Part shown: positions 8,661 to 16,673 of the stretch, one piece after another
Numbering within the stretch: the first letter of the stretch is position 1
How the letters are laid out: each line of letters begins with the position of its first letter
Assembly: GCF_001428105.1 (NCBI RefSeq)
Contig: NZ_LMSJ01000003.1
Coordinates: 145,502-209,501, forward strand
DNA: 64,000 nucleotides
Direction of reading: 5' to 3'
DNA from: Paenibacillus sp. Soil766
GTDB taxonomy: Bacteria; Bacillota; Bacilli; Paenibacillales; NBRC-103111
The notes under the pieces: generated by a model
Databases searched by the model: none
Seen by the model: only the letters and a program-made list of their open reading frames with translations
What the model was told of the DNA's origin: nothing
Translations under genes and position numbers: made by a program

Positions 8661-9521
8661 ATGACTACCCCTGAACAAGAACGAATCCATGAAACAAGAC
8701 ACGAGCTGCAGACGGCCCTTAAAGAGATAGAAGCCTGGGAAGCGGAACAGAAAGATCTTTGGTTTTGGGAAAAGCTTGGACGGCTTCCCTTCCAAGTGCT
8801 GGACCGATTAACGCCAAAGTTTCTGAATAAGAAAATAGGTGAAGCCTTGGACGAGCTCGGGAACTATTTGCAAGCAGGCGGGCGGTATTTGATTTCGGAA
8901 AAGGGAACTTTGCGGCATATTGAGGAAGTGTTTGAGCGGGAGAGCGGTGAGCCAGATGGGCTCACTGAGGCGCTTACGATAGAAAAGGCAGGCATTTTAC
9001 CTCTTCAGGTATTGGATGTGACCGCTAATGAAATTATCCAAAGTCGTTCAAAAATCGCCACCTTGCAAGGCGCAACAACGGGCATCGGCGGCATTCTTAC
9101 GCTCGCTATTGATATTCCCGCCATCCTCGGATTATCTCTGAAAACGATTCAGGAGATCGCCATCTGCTATGGCTATGATCCCAAAGATAAGCAAGAGCGG
9201 ATCTTCACGATCAAAGTGCTGCAATTCTCATCCTCCGACATCGTCGGCAAAAAAGCCATACTCGAAGAGCTGGCTGACTACGCCGCAGCGGATAAGGAGA
9301 AAGTGCAAATGATCTCGCAGCTTCAGGGCTGGCGTGAGGTGTTCGCCACATACCGCGATAATTGGGGGTGGAAGAAGCTGTTCCAGCTCATCCCGATCGC
9401 GGGCATTCTCTTCGGCGCTTGGATCAACCGCGGCACGCTGAAGGATGTGGGCGAAGCCGCGAAAATGTTGTATCGCAAGCGGCGCATTCTGGAACGTTTG
9501 AACGCCCAAGTGGATGGCTAG
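8661..9521 (+). CDS. EcsC family protein
   Basis: 286 residues with the EcsC-family pattern: an N-terminal charged helix, LPFQVLDRLTPKFLNKKIGEALDELG, and a glycine-rich hydrophobic patch (ATLQGATTGIGGILTLAIDIPAIL at about 130-153, written here as a position marker only for TGIGG). A second hydrophobic patch sits near residues 240-255. EcsC proteins are named for the third gene of the Bacillus ecs operon; their molecular role is unclear, and no EcsAB transporter is present here. Strong GGAAGGAG site about 11 nt before ATG. The small basic protein gene follows 60 nt later in the same direction and may be co-transcribed. Confidence 0.85.
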   Translation: MTTPEQERIHETRHELQTALKEIEAWEAEQKDLWFWEKLGRLPFQVLDRLTPKFLNKKIGEALDELGNYLQAGGRYLISEKGTLRHIEEVFERESGEPDGLTEALTIEKAGILPLQVLDVTANEIIQSRSKIATLQGATTGIGGILTLAIDIPAILGLSLKTIQEIAICYGYDPKDKQERIFTIKVLQFSSSDIVGKKAILEELADYAAADKEKVQMISQLQGWREVFATYRDNWGWKKLFQLIPIAGILFGAWINRGTLKDVGEAAKMLYRKRRILERLNAQVDG

Positions 9522-9581
9522 CTGAAACCATCCCACACGCTTACCGTAATAAGGAGTAAACCGCGAAAGGAGGAATGTAAG

Positions 9582-9773
9582 GTGATCAAATATTTACTGC
9601 GTAAATTATTAGGATCTCTTCTCCATTCCAGGCGAGGCCGTCATTATCGACATAGCAGCTCTAATTATCGCGCACATGTTACGCGACGTTATTCCTCAAG
9701 TGACCGTGGAGGGCACGGACACCGCTATCAAGGACAAAGTTATTACAGAAATAGAAGAGGAAGCTCCAGTTAA
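9582..9773 (+). CDS. Small Arg/Ser/His-rich basic protein, unrecognised
   Basis: 63 residues from GTG 9582. An AAAGGAGG ribosome site at 9566-9573 is near perfect at 8 nt spacing, which is the main evidence that it is expressed. The N-terminal KYLLRKLLGSLLH is amphipathic; the rest is extremely rich in Arg, Ser, His, Tyr and Gly (RRGRHYRHSSSNYR, DRGGHGHRYQ, YYRNRRGSSS). Such composition suits nucleic-acid or polyanion binding, or a disordered tail tethered by the amphipathic helix, but no family is recognised. It is followed immediately by a GAAA-loop terminator, consistent with a real transcript end. Confidence 0.6.
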   Translation: MIKYLLRKLLGSLLHSRRGRHYRHSSSNYRAHVTRRYSSSDRGGHGHRYQGQSYYRNRRGSSS

Positions 9774-9777
9774 TCCG

Positions 9778-9805
9778 AAGCCGCGAAAGTGGCTTTTTCT
9801 TTTTA
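9778..9805 (+). terminator. Terminator after small basic protein gene
   Basis: AGCCGC-GAAA-GTGGCT hairpin with a tetraloop at 9779-9794, followed by TTTTTCTTTTT. It abuts the 3' end of the convergent kinase gene. Confidence 0.75.
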
Positions 9806-10603
9806 AACTAATATGATGTCCAATTCCTCGATACAGGCTTGCGTGTTCGCATATGGCGGGTCGATTTGCAATAATTTCCGGATGATAAGTTTCGTATGCG
9901 TGGATATCGACAATTCCTCTTCCCACCCTCTGCTTGCCTCCTCCTGCTCTTCCCTCGACTCAAAGGTCGAATACAACATAAACAAAAAGAAGTGGCCGAT
10001 GGCGTAGAGATCTGAAGTGACGTCTACGATTCTCCTCCGAATCAGCTCTTCGTCGGAATCTATCGTTAACCGTGGCGACTCTCCTAGACGAGCGGCTAAA
10101 CCGAAATCGATTAAGCTCATACGTTCCTCGTCTATGATGACATTCGGGATGCGAATATCCAAATGCACGATCCCATGCTCATGTATAAAGAGAACGATAT
10201 CCAGCAGGCGGCGTATGAGGATTAAAGCGTCCTTTTCAGCAAATTGAGCTCCCCGTTCAAAAATTAAATCTTCAACCGTCTGACCTTTGATAAATTCAGT
10301 TACCAGATACAATCTTTTGGACTCTTCGAAAGTCCCATAGCAACTTGGTATGGAAGGATGTTCCAATTGGCGCATGATCGCCATCTCACGGTGCAAAAGG
10401 TCATGTCCCAGCTGCCCCTTACTCGGCTTCGCTTGCTTCACGGCGACTTCCTGGCCCGTGTTCTTGTCCAGACACAAGTAAGTCAGCCCATAACTTCCCA
10501 TCCCTAGGAAACGTTTAATCTGATATTGACCTCGAATGACCTCGCCTCTTCGCCTAGGATAGTCGATCCATGCTTCATATACTCGTTTCAAATAGGGGAT
10601 CAC
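9803..10603 (-). CDS. Serine/threonine protein kinase (Hanks type, small soluble)
   Basis: 266 residues that are essentially one kinase domain: glycine loop GMGSYGLTY, the ATP lysine in VAVKQAKPSK, catalytic loop HLDIRIPNVI, metal motif DFG in LIDFGLAA, and a C-terminal lobe ending near residue 260. The catalytic loop has HLDIRxPN rather than HRDLKPxN, a substitution shared by the small Bacillus YrzF/YbdM type (from memory). No membrane span or PASTA domain, so it is cytoplasmic. The start is GTG 10603, supported by AAGGAGGG about 10 nt upstream. Substrates are not predictable. It is convergent with the small basic protein gene. Confidence 0.88.
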   Translation of the reverse strand: MIPYLKRVYEAWIDYPRRRGEVIRGQYQIKRFLGMGSYGLTYLCLDKNTGQEVAVKQAKPSKGQLGHDLLHREMAIMRQLEHPSIPSCYGTFEESKRLYLVTEFIKGQTVEDLIFERGAQFAEKDALILIRRLLDIVLFIHEHGIVHLDIRIPNVIIDEERMSLIDFGLAARLGESPRLTIDSDEELIRRRIVDVTSDLYAIGHFFLFMLYSTFESREEQEEASRGWEEELSISTHTKLIIRKLLQIDPPYANTQACIEELDIILV

Positions 10604-10635
10604 AGGTTTAACGCCCTCCTTCTCTCTCCGTTTTC

Positions 10636-10890
10636 CTACACTTGCAATCGAAAAGCCAGCGGCCCTGTACCATGATGCTTGCGAAACACACTATAGAAAT
10701 ACGTGGAGTCGCAGTATCCGAGTTCTAGCGAGATTTCTTCAATACTTCGTTCCGTCGACAGAAGCAGTTCTTCTGCTTTAGCAAGCCTTAGCTTATGCAT
10801 GAATTGTAGCGGTGGGCAGCCAAATGCCTGCGAAAAGCATGTAATGAGATAGGGAGGTGTTTTACCCACATGATCGGCAAGTTCCTTCAC
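10636..10890 (-). pseudogene. AraC/XylS regulator remnant (C-terminal HTH only)
   Basis: The 84-residue frame holds only the second half of an AraC-type DNA-binding domain: VKELADHVGKTPPYLITCFSQAFG, then the second helix-turn-helix AKAEELLLST..IEEISLELGYCDSTYFYSVFRKHHG (quoted in parts). In-frame codons just before the GTG (RSPLT) continue the homology, and then a TGA stops the frame, so the protein is truncated rather than naturally short. Regulators of this family need an N-terminal domain of 150-200 residues, which is missing; only about 65 bp separate the TGA from the hairpin at 10956. I treat it as a decayed gene. A stand-alone HTH peptide is the less likely alternative. Confidence 0.7.
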
Positions 10891-10955
10891 CGTTAGCGGA
10901 GAACGTCATTCGAGCGGAGGCATCACGTGCAACGCTGCAACTGGAATTGCGCTAG

Positions 10956-11008
10956 GCGATAGTGAAGAAGGACCGACGGGATATCCACCGGTCCTTCTTC
11001 ACTATCGC
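10956..11008. terminator. Perfect 20-bp stem-loop
   Basis: GCGATAGTGAAGAAGGACCG pairs perfectly with the sequence at 10989-11008 across a 13-nt loop. It lies 8 bp after the stop of the MFS gene. The T-run (CGCTTTTG) is on the plus-strand side, so as a terminator it is better oriented for plus-strand transcripts; on the minus strand it may act as an RNA 3' end stabiliser. Confidence 0.6.
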
Positions 11009-11015
11009 TTTTGCC

Positions 11016-12275
11016 TCAAGTTTGGCCCTGCAATCTCCGATCCAGCTTGCCCTGGACGAACCAAGCATACATGGCAAACCCGGCTAGCAAAGCCACCGCG
11101 GTAAGCAGGAATGGCATCGAATAATGATTGCCCGCCAATATGTAGCCCGCCCAGTAGGAGGCAATCGTATTCCCGATGCTCCGGGAAACGGTCCGCATGC
11201 CTGCGAACAGGTTGCGGTCTTCCTCCGCCACAGCTGACATGCATTCGCTGTCCATTAAGTTGTTCAGCATCGTGAAGCCCGTCCCGCGAATCAGCAGCAG
11301 AATAGCGAATACCGTGGTTGGCATGACGAGCGCCATCAACGCTACGATAACGATATTGTACAGAAACAGGAACACGAACGTCCTACGGCTTCCCCATCTT
11401 TCTACGACATAAGGCATGACGATCGAGCCGATGAAGAAGAAAAATCCGGACAACGCCAGCACGCCGGAGATATTCCCATCATCCATCTGAAATCGGAATT
11501 TCAGGATGACATTCAAGAACGGACTGAGCAGCCCGAACGTAAAGCCCGAGTTGAACATCAGCAGGGAAAGCAGCAGCAGGAAATACATCGCATGCCTTTT
11601 CTTCGGTCGCTCCGAAGGCTTCCCTGCTTTGCTGCCATTCTTCTCATCTGCGCCGGTGCCGTTGATTTGTGCCTTGGTATGATTAGACGGCAGCAGCAAT
11701 CCCCGCAATATGCCCGAAAGCCCTAAGCATCCACCAGCAATGAAAAAGGCATATTGATACATCGTTGTATGTCCGGGCATCCATTCGGGTAGATAACCAC
11801 CAAGCCACGTGCCTAGACCGGTAAATAGTGTAAATATCGCGAACAAGAGCGAGTAGGCACTTGTTTCTTCTTTTTTTGTGCGGCAATATTGGAAAATCAA
11901 CTGAATTTCTGAGTTCACGATCGCTGTAATCCCAAGCGAGTACACAAGCTGCGCGACGGTTACCGCGCCAATACTGGTTCCGATCCCGAACAGTGTGAGT
12001 GACAGGAAGGCCAATAGCATACCGATGACGAGCATCGTTTTGCGCCCAACAAGTTTCACGATGAACCCCGCAGGCAAGCTGGCCAAACCAATTGTGAGCG
12101 CCCCGAGTGATGTTATCTTACCGATATCTCCTTTGGAGAAACCGAGGTCTAATAAATGTAAGTTAAGGATGAGACTAGAGATCCCGACTCCGATGCCAAA
12201 CAAGCTTTCTGTCGCTATGAACCGCTTTACATTAGGCGATAAATCACGAACTAAATTTACGGTATACGTCCACAT
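11016..12275 (-). CDS. MFS transporter
   Basis: 419 residues with about twelve hydrophobic segments in two halves. The halves are joined by a charged central loop (about residues 195-225: KAQINGTGADEKNGSKAGKP). The conserved MFS loop 2-3 motif is seen as GFIVKLVGRKTML. It is a single inner-membrane secondary transporter; the substrate (sugar, drug or other) is not identifiable. ATG 12275 has GAAAGGTG about 7 nt upstream. No partner gene is adjacent: a 480-bp spacer with a hexanucleotide repeat lies upstream and the AraC remnant downstream, so the remnant could once have been its regulator. Confidence 0.85.
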   Translation of the reverse strand: MWTYTVNLVRDLSPNVKRFIATESLFGIGVGISSLILNLHLLDLGFSKGDIGKITSLGALTIGLASLPAGFIVKLVGRKTMLVIGMLLAFLSLTLFGIGTSIGAVTVAQLVYSLGITAIVNSEIQLIFQYCRTKKEETSAYSLLFAIFTLFTGLGTWLGGYLPEWMPGHTTMYQYAFFIAGGCLGLSGILRGLLLPSNHTKAQINGTGADEKNGSKAGKPSERPKKRHAMYFLLLLSLLMFNSGFTFGLLSPFLNVILKFRFQMDDGNISGVLALSGFFFFIGSIVMPYVVERWGSRRTFVFLFLYNIVIVALMALVMPTTVFAILLLIRGTGFTMLNNLMDSECMSAVAEEDRNLFAGMRTVSRSIGNTIASYWAGYILAGNHYSMPFLLTAVALLAGFAMYAWFVQGKLDRRLQGQT

Positions 12276-12549
12276 AGATGCACCTTTCTTCTTGTTGTTA
12301 TGTGCTCTATCTTACATGGCGTGGGCATCGGGAGCAATTTATTTTCCTGAAGGAATGAGCCATGTGGAAAATAGTGGCGCCTACATTACCCTAGTGACGC
12401 ATGCAGCACTTGTATCGCCTACAAAGTGGAGGATCTCCAAGAAGAAAGGAGGAGAATTGCGGCGCCTCGGCCTAACAACTTCACAGCTCGCAGCACAAAC
12501 CGAATTCCTGCCACTATTGCTTACAATTAGCACACCCGCTACTCTTACT

Positions 12550-12603
12550 ACTTCTACTTCTACTTCTACTTCTACTTCTACTTCTACTTCTACTTCTACT
12601 TCT
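12550..12603. repeat. Hexanucleotide microsatellite (ACTTCT)9
   Basis: Nine perfect tandem copies of ACTTCT, flanked by degenerate ACTACT/TCACT units to about 12,635. It lies in the 480-bp spacer between the MFS and SGNH genes. Otherwise the spacer (12,276-12,758) shows no gene I can support; the long frames across it are created by the repeat itself. Confidence 0.95.
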
Positions 12604-12758
12604 ATTACTCTCACTACTCCTACTACTCTAGCTACTTCCTCCGCACGTTTAAACATCATCTATTTCCTTCTTCTATTGTTCAGAACTCATGCTCTAGGCA
12701 TCCACTAAGTAATCGGATTAGAAGGGGCTCATAAGCCACTACCATCAGTTCGTCTACT

Positions 12759-13910
12759 CTAATTACTTAACAATTTTAAAATACGAAGACTCGTGCCCGT
12801 GCTACCCTGATCTTTCTTCCCTGTATGACGAATTGTAATTCGTCTGCTTTGCCGCTCCACATGAATAGGAAACATAGCCATAATAGGACGATATGCTTTT
12901 AAACACCAATCATCAAACATATGAACAGACTGAAACGGCTCGTCGTCTATGGCGAATTCGAAAATCCCCGAGTCAGGCCCGCACAGCAGCAAAATGCCAG
13001 CACTCTGCCCGTGCAAAGTAAAGGAAAACCAGGCATTAAGGGTATCCGTATACAGATGTCTTGTGTCATATCGCCAGTTCATCAGAGGCTCTGACGACAA
13101 TGCCCTCCATTCAAAACCTCCCAAGCCATCCACGAAGTCCACCTCTGACATGTCTGCATTTTCGTAATTATTCTGATTAATTGGAGGAGGGAGTTGTACG
13201 ATCTCCTGTCCGTTGACACTCCCCAAATCTTTACCTCCGATCGTAGCCTCCTTCAAATCTAGCGCTTCGTCCAGATACTCCCGCAGAAATGCAGCATATA
13301 AGGCATGCCCCACATCATTCGGATGTACCCGATCCGAAGCAAGATCTCCCCACCGTACTTCGTCGTTCTGCATCAAGGTGTATACCCTGGCTGCGAAGTT
13401 AACGGAAGGAACCGCGTAATAGGCAGCGACTTCTTCATGTACAGCTATGTTGTGTGGCGTGTGATCGGTCAAATTTTTATCAGCTGCTGTGTAGATCAAA
13501 CAGATATCCGTACAAGGTGATAGCCGCCGGCATTGGCGTATGATCCCTTCCATGCCTCTGATCGATTCCTCACGATCCTCACCATCATTCACACTGAACT
13601 CTACGAAAAGCAAGTCGATTTCACCTTGAGACAAAACGTGCGCCTGCAGCCGGTGAGCACCGAACGTAGACGTCGTCCCACCAACGCCTGCATTGATACA
13701 CGTTACTTTTTCTAATGAAAAACGTGCCTTTAAGTAGCTTTCCGTCAAGGCACGCCAACTGGTGGTATTCACGTCCGACGCCCCCGCACCTTCGGTAATA
13801 GAACCACCAATAAAAGCGACGACGATCGGTTCATTGCGAAGTAATTTCGCCTTGATGCGAGGCAGCCCTCCACGCAGATTAACCCAATGATTGGACCATG
13901 TACCCGTCAT
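12759..13910 (-). CDS. SGNH/GDSL-type hydrolase (putative carbohydrate esterase)
   Basis: 383 residues. SGNH blocks are clear: block I VVAFIGGSITEGAG with the nucleophile Ser, block II with the oxyanion glycine in NAGVGGTTS, block III FSVNDGE, and block V SDRVHPND with the catalytic Asp-x-x-His. A second, beta-rich domain fills residues about 230-383 (NWRYDTRHLYTD, FTLHGQSAGILLLCGPDSG) and is of the kind found in carbohydrate esterases. No signal peptide, so it likely acts on imported oligosaccharides, removing ester groups such as acetyl. Start ATG 13910 follows AAGGAG at 9-10 nt. It is the last gene of the ABC operon, behind an internal terminator, so expression probably needs read-through. 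Confidence 0.85.
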   Translation of the reverse strand: MTGTWSNHWVNLRGGLPRIKAKLLRNEPIVVAFIGGSITEGAGASDVNTTSWRALTESYLKARFSLEKVTCINAGVGGTTSTFGAHRLQAHVLSQGEIDLLFVEFSVNDGEDREESIRGMEGIIRQCRRLSPCTDICLIYTAADKNLTDHTPHNIAVHEEVAAYYAVPSVNFAARVYTLMQNDEVRWGDLASDRVHPNDVGHALYAAFLREYLDEALDLKEATIGGKDLGSVNGQEIVQLPPPINQNNYENADMSEVDFVDGLGGFEWRALSSEPLMNWRYDTRHLYTDTLNAWFSFTLHGQSAGILLLCGPDSGIFEFAIDDEPFQSVHMFDDWCLKAYRPIMAMFPIHVERQSRRITIRHTGKKDQGSTGTSLRILKLLSN

Positions 13911-13936
13911 ATTCTCTTCTCCTTTTATTACAAAAA

Positions 13937-13974
13937 AATCAAGTGCTCTATGTATGAACATAAAGCACCTGATT
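13937..13974 (-). terminator. Intra-operon terminator between binding-protein and SGNH genes
   Basis: AATCAGGTGCT..AGCACTTGATT stem (minus strand) with the inner pairs TATGT/ACATA, followed by a run of seven T. It sits 10 nt after the binding-protein stop and right before the SGNH ribosome site, so it should let part of the transcripts through. Confidence 0.8.
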
Positions 13975-13984
13975 CTCACTGTTC

Positions 13985-15640
13985 CTATTTTTTATAGGCA
14001 GAACTGTCATATGCCTTTTGCAAAATTTCCAGGTAACGTCCAACTTTCAAATTATCCAGACCTTTCACATAAGCATCCCAATCCTTCGTCAAATCTTTAT
14101 TTCCCGTAATGAATTGCAATGCGCTCTGATCGATATAATTTTTGAGATTCGTTTGAAGAATACTCGCTTCATCGGTTTGTGCTGGATCAACCCATACGGC
14201 CCAGACAGGGTAGATTTCCTTCGGTTCATGACCTTGGTACAAGAGCGTTGCATTGTACAATCTGCGCTCGTAGTTCGCGGAATCATACACGTCTGTTCCT
14301 TGAACAATACTGTCTCTGTATTCGCTTGGTTGGTAGAAGTGTCCCATTCCGCTCCAACCTGCATTATGAGGGGCTTCTCCTTCCACAGCTGGAATGGACG
14401 CCATCAGTGGTTTCACACCTTTGCCCAGAGCGACCTCACCTTCTTTCGGCTTTCTCCAGTCGATCCCTTCCATGCCTGATGCAGCATTCGTTTGACCTTC
14501 AAACGTAAACATGTAATCAACCATTTTGATTAACGTGATTTGCTCTTCTTTCGTAGCCTTGTTCGTAATGACGAATTTCGCGCCTGGCGTCAATCCGCCG
14601 CCATCATGCGTAGCAAGGGAACCGTGTGGCCCCGTAAGTGGAGGTACTGGGTTGTAGTCAGCTGAGTTTTTGTTTCCTTTATCAATGTTCACGAAAATAG
14701 CTGGATGCATGCCGGCACCTACACCAAGAATTTGCGTCCCGGCGTTCTCACCAATTTTCTTGAATGCTTCCGCATTTTGCGTAAATGCCCCTGGATCAAT
14801 TAACCCTTCGTCATACAACGATTTAATATACGCGAGGCCTTCTTTCCATTGCGTCTTATTCGCTGCTGTATCGACTTTGCCATTCGACATCGTCAGGTAA
14901 TTGCGGTCATCATCATATATAAAGCCATTCATAAGAAACGGAATAATATGCACACCAAAATCCTCTGTCGATCCACTTAGCGGAACTTCATCGGCTTTGC
15001 CGTTACCGTTGGGGTCACCCTTTTTGAAAGCTTGGAGTACTTTCTTGAAATCCTCCGTCGTTTTCGGCATCTCGAGATTCATTTTGGATAACCATTTCGT
15101 ATTGATCCACATTTTGTTCGGATACGAGCAGTGGAAGCATTGCGTGTAGGAACCTAGTCCATAGATTTTGCCATCTGGCGCAGTGCTAAAGCTCTTCAAT
15201 GTAGCGTCCTTAGCCATAGCAGCCTTAATATTCGGTGCATACTGATCGATTAAATCATTTAAAGGAACTAAAATGCCTTGCTTTCCGTATTTCAAAATAT
15301 CCGCTTGTGAAAATTGGTCGATCCAAGCCGTCAACATATAGGAATCCGGATAATCACCGCTCGCCAGTGAAATCTGTCTCTTCTCTTTGGCACCATCAAA
15401 CGGGATGATTTCAAAATTAAACTTGGCATTAAACTTTTCTTCCATAAATTTCGTGAATTTATTCGTCTTCAAGTCGATCGCTGTATCTTGCTGAGCAAAC
15501 ATGCTGATTGCGACAGGACCACTCGTTGTACCTCCCGTTGCTGCTGGTGATACGGATGCTGTGTCATCCTTCGAGCATGCGGCAAGAAATAAACTAGACA
15601 TCATAATGACCATTAGTGCGCTTACAAGACCCTTTTTCAC
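13985..15640 (-). CDS. Sugar ABC transporter substrate-binding lipoprotein (LplA-like)
   Basis: 551 residues. N-terminal MKKGLVSALMVIMMSS..LAAC gives a signal peptide and lipobox. The mature part is a large family-1 type solute-binding protein of the LplA group: SGDYPDSYMLTAW, LVPLNDLIDQYAPNI, IYGLGSYTQ, WINTKWLSKMNLEMPKTTEDF, and VDPAQTDEASI. It contains an EF-hand-like DPNGNGKADEVP segment, common in this group. LplA-type proteins capture oligosaccharides such as pectin- or hemicellulose-derived fragments. The start is GTG 15640, with AGGGAG 9 nt upstream. It follows the two permease genes after a 122-nt gap; no ATPase gene is present, as usual when a shared MsmX-type ATPase serves several systems. 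Confidence 0.92.
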   Translation of the reverse strand: MKKGLVSALMVIMMSSLFLAACSKDDTASVSPAATGGTTSGPVAISMFAQQDTAIDLKTNKFTKFMEEKFNAKFNFEIIPFDGAKEKRQISLASGDYPDSYMLTAWIDQFSQADILKYGKQGILVPLNDLIDQYAPNIKAAMAKDATLKSFSTAPDGKIYGLGSYTQCFHCSYPNKMWINTKWLSKMNLEMPKTTEDFKKVLQAFKKGDPNGNGKADEVPLSGSTEDFGVHIIPFLMNGFIYDDDRNYLTMSNGKVDTAANKTQWKEGLAYIKSLYDEGLIDPGAFTQNAEAFKKIGENAGTQILGVGAGMHPAIFVNIDKGNKNSADYNPVPPLTGPHGSLATHDGGGLTPGAKFVITNKATKEEQITLIKMVDYMFTFEGQTNAASGMEGIDWRKPKEGEVALGKGVKPLMASIPAVEGEAPHNAGWSGMGHFYQPSEYRDSIVQGTDVYDSANYERRLYNATLLYQGHEPKEIYPVWAVWVDPAQTDEASILQTNLKNYIDQSALQFITGNKDLTKDWDAYVKGLDNLKVGRYLEILQKAYDSSAYKK

Positions 15641-15762
15641 ATGTATCGCTCCCTTTTTTCATGCATTTAGTATAACCCCGATCTTAGATCGACTACCAGC
15701 ATTACCTTAAAATGAATCACCCCCTTAAAAGGCATCCACCATTCACATGGCAGGGCCGCGTC

Positions 15763-16659
15763 CTACCCTTTTACAGAACCCACCAACATGCCTTGCACGA
15801 AGAAACGTTGGACAAACGGATAAATAATCAACACCGGCAATGTTGTGACGACAATGAGGGAATATTTCAGCGCTTCCGCTAACTGCTGTCTCTCTACTTG
15901 CTTCAAGGCATCTGTGGCATTCGAGCTGTTATTGAGAATGATAATACTGCGTAAAATCAACTGAAGTGGGAACAAACTAGCCGATTTAAGATAAATCAAA
16001 GCATCGAAGTACGCGTTCCATTGGCCGACAGCATAAATGAGCACAAGTACAGCGATAATCGGTTTCGATAACGGTATGACTACACTTCTTAGAAATCGGA
16101 AATCACTGCAACCATCAATTTCACTCGCATCAAACAATTCATCTGGAATTGCCGTTTGAAAAAAAGATCTCGTGATGATCACCTGCCACACCCAAATCGC
16201 ATTAGGGATGAGCAGCGCCCATCTCGTATCAATCAGTCCCATTTGCTTAACAACCAAGTAAGTCGGAATTAAACCACCGCTGAATAGCATTGTAAACGTG
16301 ATTAACATCATGAGCACATTTTTGCCGAAGAACGTTTTACGAGAAAGCGGATACGCAATCATAATCGTAAGCACGACACTAATGATGGTTCCTACACCTG
16401 TATAAAAAAGTGAATTCGCATAACCAATCACAACTTTCTGGTTATGAATTAAGGTGTTGTATCCTTTTAGCGATAAGTCAACGGGCCACAGCCATACTTT
16501 CCCGGAAGTGACAGCAGCAGGACTACTAAACGAACTGCTAATCACGTAAATAAGCGGATATAAAACAACAACGAGTAATAGGCTCAGAAGTACGTAGACA
16601 GCAATTAAGAAAATTTTATCCCCTAGCGAATCTTTCACCTTTGCTTTGATCGTAGACAT
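15763..16659 (-). CDS. Carbohydrate ABC permease (LplC/YtcP-like)
   Basis: 298 residues with six hydrophobic spans. The EAA-type cytoplasmic loop is DASEIDGCSDFRFLRSVVIP, which contacts the ATPase, and the protein ends with FVQRFFVQGMLVGSVKG, typical of the family. Start ATG 16659 is chosen because AAAGGAG lies 7 nt upstream; the longer frame to 16680 overlaps the upstream gene and lacks such a site. The protein forms the membrane channel with the LplB-like permease for the sugar bound by the adjacent lipoprotein. Confidence 0.93.
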   Translation of the reverse strand: MSTIKAKVKDSLGDKIFLIAVYVLLSLLLVVVLYPLIYVISSSFSSPAAVTSGKVWLWPVDLSLKGYNTLIHNQKVVIGYANSLFYTGVGTIISVVLTIMIAYPLSRKTFFGKNVLMMLITFTMLFSGGLIPTYLVVKQMGLIDTRWALLIPNAIWVWQVIITRSFFQTAIPDELFDASEIDGCSDFRFLRSVVIPLSKPIIAVLVLIYAVGQWNAYFDALIYLKSASLFPLQLILRSIIILNNSSNATDALKQVERQQLAEALKYSLIVVTTLPVLIIYPFVQRFFVQGMLVGSVKG

Positions 16660-16673
16660 AGCTGCACTCCTTT

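Noticed and set aside
11995..12708. 237-residue plus-strand ORF across the MFS start and the microsatellite
   Set aside because: It is antisense to the MFS gene and its Ser/Thr-rich half comes from the ACTTCT repeat; no ribosome site.
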